Assembly: GCA_013003335.1 (NCBI GenBank)
Contig: JABDJT010000437.1
Location: 1-22,159, forward strand
Length of the DNA stretch: 22,159 nt
From: Verrucomicrobiales bacterium
Lineage (GTDB): Bacteria > Verrucomicrobiota > Verrucomicrobiia > Verrucomicrobiales > DEV007
Direction of reading: 5' to 3'
In this document: piece after piece, positions 1-6,772 of the stretch
Layout of the letters: the number at the start of each line of letters is the position of its first letter
Numbering within the stretch: the stretch's first letter is position 1
The notes under the pieces: generated by a model
What the model was told of the DNA's origin: nothing
The model's input: the letters and a program-made list of their open reading frames with translations, nothing else
Database searches by the model: none
Made by a program: the position numbers and the translations under genes

Positions 1-1337
1 GCGAGGAAATGGAGAACGCGATCCGCGAGAAATTCGGTGAAGAGGAAGTCAGCGATTTCGCGATCGACCAGGCTTTCGACTATATCCAGAAGAAAGCATT
101 CCGGATTTCGATTCTCGATCAGGGTAAACGCTGTGACGGCCGCGACGAAAACACGATTCGCCCGCTTCAGGGTGAAGTCGGTGTCATGCCGCGGGCCCAT
201 GGTTCGGCCCTGTTTGCGCGGGGTGAAACCCAGTCACTCGGAATCGCCACGCTGGCGCCCGGCGACGAAAAGCAATACCTCGACAACTACGCCGGCGGAG
301 AAGACGAAAAAAGCTTCATCCTGCATTACAATTTCCCGCCGTTCTCGGTTGGTGAAACCGGCCGGATGGGTGGCATGAACCGCCGCGAAATCGGTCACGG
401 TGCCCTCGCGGAGCGTTCCATCGAACCGGTGATTCCGGATTCCGAGGATTTCCCCTACGCAGTCCGGGTGGTTTCCGAAGTCATGGAATCCAACGGCTCC
501 ACTTCAATGGCCTCGGTTTGCTCCGGCAGCATGGCCCTGTATGATGCCGGCGTTCCCTTGAAGCGACCGGTCGCGGGTATTTCCTGCGGTCTCGTCACGG
601 AATTTGATGAATCCGGTGAAAACATGGAGCGTCACGTGACGATCCTCGATATCATCGGTTCGGAAGACTTCTTCGGTGACATGGATTTCAAACTCTGCGG
701 AACGTCCGAAGGCGTCACAGGTTATCAACTTGACCTGAAACTTCGCGGTATCCCGCTGGATATCCTGTTTGAAGGCGTCGACAAATCCACCAAGGGCCGA
801 ATGGACGTTCTCGACTACATGAACAGCGTGATTTCCGGACCGAAAGATCTCAGCGAACACGCTCCGCGCATTGAGTCCATCAAGATTGATCCCCAGAAAA
901 TCGGGGAACTCATCGGACCCGGCGGGAAGAACATCAAAGGTATCCAGGCCGAGACCGGTGCTGACATCAATATTGACGATGACGGCACGGTGCAGATCTA
1001 CGCTGCTCACGGCGAGGCTTTGAATCGGGCGATCGAACTGGTGAAACGCCAGACCGCCGAGATTGAGGTCGGAGCGACTTACCAGGGCAAAGTGGTTTCC
1101 ACGACAAACTTCGGTGCGTTCATGGAAGTGCTTCCCGGCAAGGACGGCATGATCCACATCTCCGAGCTCGCCGATTTCCGCGTCGAGAAAGTCGAAGACG
1201 TGGTGAAAGTCGGTGACGTCATCTGGGCCAAGTGCATCGGGATCGATGAACGGGGTCGTGTGAAGATGAGCCGCCAGGCCGCCATGGCCGAACGGGCTGT
1301 CGAAGCCGAAGCCGAAATGGCTACCGCGGAAGACTGA
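1..1337 (+). CDS. pnp: Polyribonucleotide nucleotidyltransferase (PNPase), 5'-truncated by window edge
   Basis: PNPase degrades RNA 3'->5' by phosphorolysis in the cytoplasm, usually as a trimer and often with other RNases. About 444 codons are visible; the reading frame is open to the window edge, so the first RNase PH-like core lies outside (the family is about 700 aa). Numbering from the Met at base 9: second RNase PH core at about 35-275, with the phosphate-binding segment SNGSTSMAS (161-169) and the GDMDFK motif (223-228), whose D226 and K228, with D220, match the catalytic/metal residues known in E. coli PNPase. A KH domain with the GPGG loop (303-306) spans about 286-345 and an S1 domain about 355-423. 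The C-terminal tail is Ala/Glu-rich. The gene converges on a Nudix gene with a hairpin repeat between them that could serve as a terminator. Identity is very secure. Confidence 0.97.
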   Translation, partial: EEMENAIREKFGEEEVSDFAIDQAFDYIQKKAFRISILDQGKRCDGRDENTIRPLQGEVGVMPRAHGSALFARGETQSLGIATLAPGDEKQYLDNYAGGEDEKSFILHYNFPPFSVGETGRMGGMNRREIGHGALAERSIEPVIPDSEDFPYAVRVVSEVMESNGSTSMASVCSGSMALYDAGVPLKRPVAGISCGLVTEFDESGENMERHVTILDIIGSEDFFGDMDFKLCGTSEGVTGYQLDLKLRGIPLDILFEGVDKSTKGRMDVLDYMNSVISGPKDLSEHAPRIESIKIDPQKIGELIGPGGKNIKGIQAETGADINIDDDGTVQIYAAHGEALNRAIELVKRQTAEIEVGATYQGKVVSTTNFGAFMEVLPGKDGMIHISELADFRVEKVEDVVKVGDVIWAKCIGIDERGRVKMSRQAAMAERAVEAEAEMATAED

Positions 1338-1365
1338 TTTTCCGTTCGAAAAACTCGAAAACGAT

Positions 1366-1400
1366 TTAACAGGGTTGGTTCGATGAACCAACCCTGTTTG
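1366..1400 (-). repeat. Hairpin repeat copy 1 (15-5-15)
   Basis: Arms 1366-1380 and 1386-1400 flank the loop 1381-1385. The inner 13 bp (1368-1380 with 1386-1398) pair perfectly. Read on the minus strand, the loop is CATCG and the 3' flank is ATCGTTTTC, matching the other copies and setting its orientation. On the plus strand it is followed by TTTGTTTGT, so it may act as the terminator of pnp. It also encodes the last residues and stop codon of the Nudix gene. Confidence 0.85.
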
Positions 1401-1956
1401 TTTGTACTTTCAGCAATCCCGCCACTGACATGGCGTCGCGGATTTCGCCCCGCTCCACCATTCCGAAAGCCGTTTCGAGCGGGATGCGGCGAACTGTGAT
1501 TTGCTCGGTGTCCTCCTGTTCGGGAGGTCCCGGAGTCAGGTCACGCGCCACATAGATGAACGCCCGTTCGTCGGAGACGGAATTCGAAAGAACGAGATCG
1601 TTCAGGATCAGTTCGTATTGCCCGGCTTCCAGCCCCGTTTCCTCCTTCAATTCGCGTTTCGCGGTTTCCAGCAGATCAGTTCCTTCCGGGCAGCCGCCTT
1701 CCGGGATTTCCCATTCATAGGTTTTGGAGGTGAACCGGTACTGGCCGACCAACCAGGTGTGGTCCTCTTCATCGATCGGGATCACGCCCACGGCGAGATT
1801 TTTGTAGTGCACCACACCATAGATCCCCTCTCCGCCGGCCGGGTTGGTTACTTCGCTGTGATCCACCCGGATCCAGTCATTTTCATAGGCAATTCGGGTT
1901 GAACGAGTGACCCAGGGATCGGTGATATCTACGTCATGATTCAATTCCGGCGTCAT
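1366..1956 (-). CDS. Nudix hydrolase, ADP-ribose pyrophosphatase-like
   Basis: Predicted to hydrolyse a nucleoside-diphosphate linked to another moiety (ADP-ribose or a related sugar nucleotide), in the cytoplasm. From the ATG at 1956 it is 196 aa; a GTG at 1971 is the alternative start. The Nudix box is visible as PEGGCPEGTD followed by KRELKEETGL; the REL-KEE-TG core carries the metal-binding glutamates. The upstream part contains EDHTWLVGQYRF and YEWEIPEGG, typical of ADP-ribose pyrophosphatases (NudF/ADPRase type). The residue at the first Nudix glutamate position looks replaced by Thr, so substrate is uncertain. The gene converges on pnp. Its last residues (NRVGSSNQPC) and stop codon come from hairpin repeat copy 1. 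No clear Shine-Dalgarno sequence. Confidence 0.88.
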   Translation of the reverse strand: MTPELNHDVDITDPWVTRSTRIAYENDWIRVDHSEVTNPAGGEGIYGVVHYKNLAVGVIPIDEEDHTWLVGQYRFTSKTYEWEIPEGGCPEGTDLLETAKRELKEETGLEAGQYELILNDLVLSNSVSDERAFIYVARDLTPGPPEQEDTEQITVRRIPLETAFGMVERGEIRDAMSVAGLLKVQTNRVGSSNQPC

Positions 1957-2014
1957 TCGAACCGATACCACGAAAATTCGGGGTTGAAACCGCCGCGAAC
2001 GATCCGATTTCCGC

Positions 2015-2044
2015 TTGCGGGAGAGAAAATTCGCCGTTTACTAT
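2015..2044 (+). promoter_or_regulatory. Candidate sigma-70-type promoter for the Lys/Ala-repeat gene
   Basis: TTGCGG (2015-2020) and TACTAT (2039-2044) are separated by 18 bp, a reasonable -35/-10 pair. It would place the transcription start near 2051, at the base of the hairpin at 2051-2065. This is a by-eye match only. Confidence 0.35.
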
Positions 2045-2050
2045 CGCCCC

Positions 2051-2071
2051 CCGCCAATCCGGCGGTTTTTT
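2051..2071 (+). terminator. GC hairpin plus T6 in the leader of the Lys/Ala-repeat gene
   Basis: CCGCC (2051-2055) pairs with GGCGG (2061-2065) around a 5-nt loop and is followed by six Ts. It has the form of an intrinsic terminator, but it lies 19 nt upstream of an ATG and no plus-strand gene precedes it. It may be a leader attenuator, the end of a short RNA, or a 5'-end stabilising hairpin if transcription starts near 2051. Confidence 0.5.
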
Positions 2072-2090
2072 CCTTTTGCCACTTTGCAAT

Positions 2091-2510
2091 ATGGGCCAAC
2101 AGAGAAACAAAATTGAAAAACGACGTCGCCGTGCGCGCTATTTGAAGCGCCGCAACGAGCGGGTCAAATCGCAGCTCGCTCTCAACAAGAAGAAGTCTGC
2201 TTCCCCCAAACCAAAGGCTGCTCCGAAAAAGGAGGAGGCTCCTAAAAAAGAGGATCCGGCACCGGAAAAGGAAGAGGAAGTGAAGGACGAGAAACCGGCC
2301 AATAAGCCCGAAGCTGAAGCGGAGACCCCGAAAGAGGAAAAGCCCGCTGCCAAGAAGAAAGCCGCGGCGAAGAAAAAAGCTCCGGCGAAGAAGAAGGCTG
2401 CGACGAAGAAAAAAGCTCCGGCCAAGAAAAAAGCGGCTGCCAAGAAAAAGGCTCCCGCCAAGAAGAAAGCCGCGAGCAAGAAAAAGGCAGCCAAGAAATC
2501 GGCTGACTAA
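2091..2510 (+). CDS. Histone H1-like Lys/Ala-repeat basic protein
   Basis: A 139-aa, extremely basic, low-complexity protein. Residues 1-33 are Arg/Lys-rich (a stretch reading IEKRRRRARYLKRRNER), 35-85 are a Lys/Glu/Pro-rich linker, and 88-135 hold about eight tandem six-residue units of the form KKKA(A/P)(A/T/S). Such tails resemble eukaryotic histone H1 and bacterial proteins such as AlgP and chlamydial HctB; by analogy it may bind DNA or RNA non-specifically. The ATG at 2091 is chosen because MGQQ-type N termini recur in small basic proteins that I recall from Verrucomicrobia; a TTG at 2076 is the alternative. There is no Shine-Dalgarno sequence. The repeats are probably length-variable between strains. 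Function is inferred from composition only. Confidence 0.8.
   Translation: MGQQRNKIEKRRRRARYLKRRNERVKSQLALNKKKSASPKPKAAPKKEEAPKKEDPAPEKEEEVKDEKPANKPEAEAETPKEEKPAAKKKAAAKKKAPAKKKAATKKKAPAKKKAAAKKKAPAKKKAASKKKAAKKSAD
2352..2495 (+). repeat. Tandem 18-bp coding repeat (KKKA-x-x units)
   Basis: About eight degenerate 18-bp units encode the six-residue KKKA(A/P)(A/T/S) period in the C-terminal tail of the basic protein. Codons vary between units (AAG/AAA, GCT/GCC/GCG), so selection appears to keep the amino-acid pattern rather than the DNA. Confidence 0.8.
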
Positions 2511-2544
2511 TTCGCTCGACCTTCCTGCTTTCTGCGCAAAATTG

Positions 2545-2577
2545 AGGCATCATGGAATCCATGGTGCCTTCTTTTTT
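2545..2577 (+). terminator. Intrinsic terminator overlapping the start of the NYN gene
   Basis: Bases 2545-2555 pair with 2559-2569 (11 pairs including one G-T), and the stem is followed by TCTTTTTT. It lies 34 bp after the stop codon of the Lys/Ala-repeat gene and looks like its terminator. Both candidate start codons of the next gene (2552 and 2561) lie inside the stem. Confidence 0.75.
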
Positions 2578-2998
2578 GCTGGTCGACGGCAACAACATCA
2601 TTCACGCGTGGCCGGATTTGCTGGACCTCCATCGGCGCCAAAGCGGTCTCGCGCACGAGGAACTGATTCGACGGCTGACGGGTTACCGGGATCTGACCGG
2701 GGATCGCGTGGTGGTCGTGTTCGATGGCCGGGGAGCCCGGATCTCAAACGAGAAGCAGGAACCGGGGCTGCAGGTCATGTATTCCAGTTCCGGAAAAACC
2801 GCGGATGACGTTATCGAACGCCTCGCCACGAAGTATGCGGACAAATACGACATCACGGTGGCAACCGACGACCGGGCTGAGCAGGATATCGTAATTTCCG
2901 TCGGCGGGTATGCCATTTCCTCCGACACGCTGCGAGACAAGATCGAGCGGGCGGAATCAGAAATGATCCGTTTTCTGGAACAGCGCCGGAAACGCTAA
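2552..2998 (+). CDS. YacP/Rae1-like NYN-domain endoribonuclease
   Basis: A 148-aa single-domain protein of the YacP-like NYN family (PIN-like fold). The B. subtilis member Rae1 is a ribosome-associated endoribonuclease. Visible motifs are the N-terminal strand FLLVDGNNIIHAW with the first conserved Asp (D12), DRVVVVFDGRG (about 51-61), SGKTADDVIERLA (about 80-92) and TVATDDRAEQDI (about 103-114). These Asp residues fit the acidic NYN active site. The start is 2552 or 2561; both lie in a terminator-like hairpin, and the domain cannot start much later because FLLVDG begins about 12 codons in. Its stop codon overlaps that of the convergent beta-CASP gene (2995-2998). RNA cleavage is inferred from the family. 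Confidence 0.87.
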   Translation: MESMVPSFLLVDGNNIIHAWPDLLDLHRRQSGLAHEELIRRLTGYRDLTGDRVVVVFDGRGARISNEKQEPGLQVMYSSSGKTADDVIERLATKYADKYDITVATDDRAEQDIVISVGGYAISSDTLRDKIERAESEMIRFLEQRRKR

Positions 2999-4386
2999 AA
3001 TTCCACGGTGTGTTTCCATTTGGCGACCTCGACGTCGCCTTTGTGAAACCCGTCGAGCGCTTCTTTCAGGCCAGCAGACTGGGTCGGCTCGCCATGAACG
3101 AGCCAGACGTTGTCCCGGGCACCGCCCATCCCCTTGAAATACTCGAGCAGTTCGCTTTGATCCGCGTGCCCCGAAAACGAATCGAGAATCTCGATGTTGG
3201 CTCGCACCTTGAATGGATCACCGAAGATGTTCACCTCTTCCCACCCTTCCCGCAGTTTCCAGCCGAGCGTCTGTTCCGCACAATAGCCGACGAAGAGGAT
3301 GGTGTTCTTTTCATCTTCGACCGTGTTTCGCAGGTGATGCAGGATTCGGCCCGCTTCGCACATGCCCGATGCAGAGATAATGATGCAGGGCCCGTCCATC
3401 TCGTTCAGTTTTTTCGATTCAGACACCTTGCGAACCATGGTCAGGTTTTCAAACCCGAACGGATTGCGCTTCGCGAACAGGAAATCGTAGACCTCTTCGT
3501 TGAAACACTCCGGGTGAATCCGGAAAATCTCCGTGGCGTTCACGGCGAGTGGTGAATCCACGAAAATCGGCACATCGGGAATCTCCCCATTGTCACTCAG
3601 CTCATGCAGCACGTAGATCAGTTGCTGGGTTCGTTCGACCGCGAATGCCGGAATGATCACTTTCCCTTTTTTCTCCAGCGCCCGGTTGAGGATGTCGCGG
3701 ATGAGATGATTGGCCTGGGTGGGCAACTCATGCTCGCGGGCGCCGTAGGTGCTTTCCATGAGGAGAAAATCGACATCATCCGCGAGAACCGGATCGCGGA
3801 GCAGTTCGTTGTCGCCCCGTCCGACGTCGCCGGAAAAGAGGAACGTTTTCTTTTTCGATCCCTCCCGACACTCGAGAAGGACCTGGGCCGATCCGAGAAT
3901 ATGACCGGCGTCGATAAAGCGGAGCGTCACCCCGTCGGCAATTGGAATCGGGCGGTCGTAGCCGATGTTCACAAACTGACGCAGGCATTCCTCCGCTTCG
4001 ACTTCGCTGTAGATCGGTTCGACCGGTGGGAGGTCTTTCTTCTTTCTGCGCTTGTTGATCCACTTGGTGTCCTGCGTCTGGATGCGCGCGGCGTCCGGCA
4101 GCATGATCGAGCAAAGATCCCTCGTTGCGAACGTAGCGTAAATGTTTCCTTCAAATCCATTTCGCGTCAGGTTGGGCAGGTTTCCGCTGTGGTCGATGTG
4201 GGCGTGGGACAGCACCACCGAATCAATCGATTCCGGATCGTAGAGGAAATTGCGGTTTCGATCCCAGGTATCATCCCGCCTCCCCTGGTAAAGCCCGCAA
4301 TCGAGCAGGATTTTCGAACCGTTGATTTCGAGGAGGTGCTGGGAGCCGGTCGTGGTGCCGGCTGCGCCGCAAAAAGTCAGTTTCAT
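2995..4386 (-). CDS. Metallo-beta-lactamase/beta-CASP ribonuclease
   Basis: A 463-aa cytoplasmic protein of the MBL-fold family with beta-CASP and RNA-specificity (RMMBL) domains, related to CPSF73-like nucleases and Thermus TTHA0252. Residues: HAHIDH zinc motif (61-66), GHILGSAQV (161-169), SGDVG (185-189), ESTYG (211-215), beta-CASP segment around IIPAFAVERTQQLIYVL (244-260), ISASGMCEAGR (337-347), SFSGHAD (403-409), and HGEP (431-434), the C-terminal motif of the RMMBL domain. Length and all metal ligands are consistent with an intact enzyme. The ATG at 4386 is chosen because MKLTFCGAAG begins the fold; an upstream extension to 4434 lacks family features. It has no Shine-Dalgarno sequence, and a small hairpin ends 9 nt before the ATG. 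It probably processes or degrades RNA. Confidence 0.92.
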   Translation of the reverse strand: MKLTFCGAAGTTTGSQHLLEINGSKILLDCGLYQGRRDDTWDRNRNFLYDPESIDSVVLSHAHIDHSGNLPNLTRNGFEGNIYATFATRDLCSIMLPDAARIQTQDTKWINKRRKKKDLPPVEPIYSEVEAEECLRQFVNIGYDRPIPIADGVTLRFIDAGHILGSAQVLLECREGSKKKTFLFSGDVGRGDNELLRDPVLADDVDFLLMESTYGAREHELPTQANHLIRDILNRALEKKGKVIIPAFAVERTQQLIYVLHELSDNGEIPDVPIFVDSPLAVNATEIFRIHPECFNEEVYDFLFAKRNPFGFENLTMVRKVSESKKLNEMDGPCIIISASGMCEAGRILHHLRNTVEDEKNTILFVGYCAEQTLGWKLREGWEEVNIFGDPFKVRANIEILDSFSGHADQSELLEYFKGMGGARDNVWLVHGEPTQSAGLKEALDGFHKGDVEVAKWKHTVEF

Positions 4387-4395
4387 AAAAGGGAA

Positions 4396-4412
4396 AATCG
4401 GTGCCCCCGATT
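4396..4412 (-). terminator. Small hairpin just upstream of the beta-CASP gene
   Basis: AATCGG (4396-4401) pairs with CCGATT (4407-4412) around a 5-nt loop. On the minus strand it is followed by TTCCCTTTT and then the ATG at 4386. It could be a weak terminator of the upstream sulfatase transcript or a leader structure. Confidence 0.3.
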
Positions 4413-4478
4413 CAACCCGATACGGGAAACCCACGCAACGCCAATTTCGAACGAACAGGCGTTACCAAAACGAAGAAA

Positions 4479-4503
4479 CTGGATTTTGCCATCAACAATC
4501 CAG
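4479..4503 (-). terminator. Weak terminator-like hairpin after the sulfatase
   Basis: CTGGATT (4479-4485) and AATCCAG (4497-4503) form a 7-bp stem with an 11-nt loop. On the minus strand it is followed by TTTCTTCGTTTT and sits 27 nt after the sulfatase stop. The stem is short, so confidence is low. Confidence 0.35.
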
Positions 4504-4529
4504 CTCATTTTCAGCAGCCCGGCCCTGAT

Positions 4530-6071
4530 CTATTGATTTTGAATCCTGTGCAACAACTGCGACAAGTCATCGACAATTTCCGGTTTCGAATCCCACAAAT
4601 TTTTTGTTTCTGACGGGTCGTTTTCCAGGTTGTAGAGTTGCCCGGGCGGGCCCCCTTCTTTCTCTGGATCCAATTCCCGTGGGAAGGTAAATCCACCGGA
4701 TCCCCGATGGGGAATCAATTTCCACGGGCCATTCCGGATGGCAAATACGCCCCACAGGGAATGATGCACAGCAAATTCCCGCACGGGTTTCCCCGGTTTT
4801 GGATCAAGGAGTGCGGGGAGAATGTTCCGGCTGTCCGGTCCGGCGCCGTTCGGCAGGTCTTTTCCCGTGATCCCAGCGACAGTGGCCAGTAAATCGGTCA
4901 ATTCGATCAGTTCTTCACTGACGGTCCCTGCCGGAGTCCGGCCGGGCCAGCGCACCACGAATGGAACGCGATGCCCCCCTTCCCAGATGTCCGCCTTGGT
5001 TCCGCGGAGATGACGATTCCCCTGGTGCCCGAATTCTTTCATCGATGCGCCGCGTCCTCTCAGCTTGTAGTGCTTCACGTCGTCGGCCTCTTTCGGATCC
5101 CACCAATGATAGAGACTGCCGTTATCAGTGGTGAAAATGACCAGGGTGTCTTTCGTCAAGCCTGTCCGATCCAGCGCCTCCAGGACGGCCCCGACGAAGG
5201 AATCGGTTTCCACCACGAAATCGCCATACAACCCGGCCTGGCTCCGGCCCCGATATTCCTCGTTCGGCACGACAGGCAGATGGGGGGAAGTTAGTGGCGC
5301 ATACAGGAAAAATGGGTTCTCCGGTTTTTCATCAGCTTGTTTTTCGATGAAGGCAACGGCCTCGCCTGCGAGTCGGGGAAGGACTCCGTAGATGGTAAAA
5401 TCGGGCGAGCGAATTCCTTCGTCCACGGTGATGAATTCCGTCCGGACGCGGGGATGATCGAACACCGGCAGTCGGACCGGCCGGTCATTCTCGAGGAAAC
5501 AAAACGGCGACATGTTCAGCGAAGCAGAGATTCCAAAAAAGTGATCAAAACCGACCGCGTTGGGACCTCCGGTAATCGGAACGGTATAGTCCACATCTTT
5601 CCCGGGGCGGGGTGGCGAGCGGCGGTCGAGTGGGACAGCCGGCATGGGATTTCCGTCTTTTCCGGTGAACTGCATGCCGAGATGCCATTTCCCGATGCAG
5701 GCCGTGTCATACCCCGCCGATTTGAGGAAAGAAGCTACCGTGACCCGGTTCGGCTCGATCAGAGGCGGGTCGAATCCATCCAAAACCCGATATTTCAGCC
5801 GGGTTCTCCAGGAGTAGCGGCCGGTCAGGAGGCCGTATCGGGTCGGAGTGCATACAGCCGAAGGGGTATGGGCGTCGGTGAAGCGCATCCCCTCCGTAGC
5901 CAACCGGTCGATGTGCGGGGTCGGGGTTTTCGAATCCTCGTTGTAGCAGGTGACATCCCCGATACCCATGTCGTCGGCAAGGATGTAGACGATATTGGGA
6001 GTCTCTGCCCCGCTTTGGACGGAAAATCCGAGGACACCGGACAGAAGAAAAAGAACTCGGGGATATTTCAT
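4530..6071 (-). CDS. Secreted arylsulfatase (formylglycine type)
   Basis: A 513-aa type I sulfatase that should remove sulfate esters from a polysaccharide or glycan outside the cytoplasm. Residues 1-22 are a signal peptide ending SGAE. Metal ligands include the DD pair at 33-34 (ILADDMG). The motif CTPTR (74-78) is the C-x-P-x-R sequence whose Cys is converted to formylglycine by an activating enzyme. GKWHLG (127-132) and FTTDNGS further on supply other active-site residues. The C-terminal part ends with an LYNLENDPSETKNL segment typical of the family. The ATG at 6071 is preferred over an in-frame TTG at 6083, which lies in hairpin repeat copy 2. No Shine-Dalgarno sequence. No FGE-type maturase or sulfated-glycan operon is visible nearby, so substrate is unknown. 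Confidence 0.94.
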   Translation of the reverse strand: MKYPRVLFLLSGVLGFSVQSGAETPNIVYILADDMGIGDVTCYNEDSKTPTPHIDRLATEGMRFTDAHTPSAVCTPTRYGLLTGRYSWRTRLKYRVLDGFDPPLIEPNRVTVASFLKSAGYDTACIGKWHLGMQFTGKDGNPMPAVPLDRRSPPRPGKDVDYTVPITGGPNAVGFDHFFGISASLNMSPFCFLENDRPVRLPVFDHPRVRTEFITVDEGIRSPDFTIYGVLPRLAGEAVAFIEKQADEKPENPFFLYAPLTSPHLPVVPNEEYRGRSQAGLYGDFVVETDSFVGAVLEALDRTGLTKDTLVIFTTDNGSLYHWWDPKEADDVKHYKLRGRGASMKEFGHQGNRHLRGTKADIWEGGHRVPFVVRWPGRTPAGTVSEELIELTDLLATVAGITGKDLPNGAGPDSRNILPALLDPKPGKPVREFAVHHSLWGVFAIRNGPWKLIPHRGSGGFTFPRELDPEKEGGPPGQLYNLENDPSETKNLWDSKPEIVDDLSQLLHRIQNQ

Positions 6072-6079
6072 AGAGCAAT

Positions 6080-6114
6080 TCAACAGGGTCGTTTCACCGA
6101 TCCTACCCTGTTGA
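6080..6114 (+). repeat. Hairpin repeat copy 2 (15-5-15)
   Basis: TCAACAGGGT (6080-6089) pairs perfectly with ACCCTGTTGA (6105-6114); the inner five positions of each arm pair only partly. The loop is CACCG (6095-6099) and the 3' flank TTCGTTTTTC. It lies between divergent genes and ends 8 nt from the sulfatase ATG, so no plus-strand gene precedes it for which it could be a terminator. Confidence 0.85.
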
Positions 6115-6202
6115 TTCGTTTTTCGGGAGCCTTTTAGGATGCTGGATAATTTGGTTAGGCTTCACGTCTTCGCGTCTCGTGGCACCGGCGATTCCCCTTG
6201 AT

Positions 6203-6212
6203 CCCGATCGGG
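6203..6212. other. 10-bp perfect palindrome in a divergent intergenic region
   Basis: CCCGATCGGG is a perfect palindrome between the sulfatase and response-regulator genes. It could be an operator half-site pair, but with one copy and no known regulator this is speculative. The rest of 6115-6265 shows no feature I can name. Confidence 0.2.
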
Positions 6213-6265
6213 TTCTATGGGAAATCCCCTCGCTTTTGTGGAGTAAATTGCTAACCTGAAATACT

Positions 6266-6272
6266 GGGGAGG
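6266..6272 (+). promoter_or_regulatory. Strong Shine-Dalgarno sequence of the response regulator
   Basis: GGGGAGG ends 7 nt before the ATG at 6280 and decides that start over an in-frame TTG at 6274. It is the only strong Shine-Dalgarno sequence found in the window; most neighbouring genes lack one. Confidence 0.75.
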
Positions 6273-6279
6273 ATTGGAG

Positions 6280-6717
6280 ATGAAGAAACGCAAAGAAGTC
6301 GGGGTCCTGCTTGTCGACGATAGCGCTGTAGAAGGCGTATTGGTCGAGTCATGCATGGAGATGCCGATGAAACTGGATGCGACGATTCCGGACGGGGAGC
6401 AGGCCATGGCCTATCTTCGAAAGGAAGGCGAATATTCTCACGCGCGGACTCCTGATTTGATCCTGCTGGATATCAACATGCCGGAGAAAAACGGGTTCGA
6501 AGTCCTGGCGGAAATTCGGGAAGACAAATCTTTGAGCACGATCCCGATTGTGATGTTCACCACCAGCGACGAGGAAAGCGATATCCGCAAAGCTTATTCG
6601 ATGGGGGCAAACAGCTACATCGAGAAGCCGCCCGGGATCGATCGCCTCACACTCATTCTGAAGAGCCTGGCAGACTACTGGACAAGCACGTCCAGAATCC
6701 CCTCTCCCAACGAGTAG
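6280..6717 (+). CDS. Stand-alone receiver-domain response regulator (CheY/Rcp1-like)
   Basis: A 145-aa protein consisting of one REC domain and no output domain. It would be phosphorylated on Asp by a histidine kinase and act through protein-protein contact. Residues: acidic pair D13-D14 (LLVDDSA), phospho-acceptor D64 in ILLDINMPEKNGF, switch Thr at T94/T95 (VMFTTSD) and conserved K116 in IEKPPG. The length and the ARTPDLILLDINMP context resemble Rcp1-type regulators, which serve phytochrome or hybrid kinases. No kinase lies adjacent, so it is an orphan here. Its start is fixed by a strong Shine-Dalgarno sequence. yaaA follows 55 nt downstream with a hairpin between. Confidence 0.92.
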   Translation: MKKRKEVGVLLVDDSAVEGVLVESCMEMPMKLDATIPDGEQAMAYLRKEGEYSHARTPDLILLDINMPEKNGFEVLAEIREDKSLSTIPIVMFTTSDEESDIRKAYSMGANSYIEKPPGIDRLTLILKSLADYWTSTSRIPSPNE

Positions 6718-6724
6718 GGGTAGA

Positions 6725-6758
6725 GCGAAGCGGAAGTTGACACTCCCCTTCCCTTCGC
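6725..6758 (+). other. Intercistronic hairpin between response regulator and yaaA
   Basis: Bases 6725-6736 and 6748-6758 form 11 pairs with one bulged C (6731) and an 11-nt loop. No T-run follows, so it is not a standard terminator. It ends 14 nt before the yaaA ATG and could influence processing or translation. Confidence 0.4.
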
Positions 6759-6772
6759 CAAAAGTCGGGAGC

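Noticed and set aside
504..1391. Long open frame (295 codons) antisense to pnp
   Set aside because: It lies wholly opposite conserved PNPase domains and has no recognisable protein features; GC-rich codon bias explains it.
1957..2071. Interval considered as a known small RNA (4.5S/SRP, 6S)
   Set aside because: No conserved SRP RNA or 6S features were found; only a terminator-like hairpin at its end supports a transcript, so it is kept as a hypothesis in the findings.
2352..2495. Regular repeats considered as a CRISPR array
   Set aside because: The period is 18 bp, in frame, and encodes the KKKAxx protein pattern; there are no unique spacers.
3604..4536. Long open frame (310 codons) antisense to the beta-CASP gene
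   Set aside because: All catalytic motifs are on the other strand and the frame has no domain signature.
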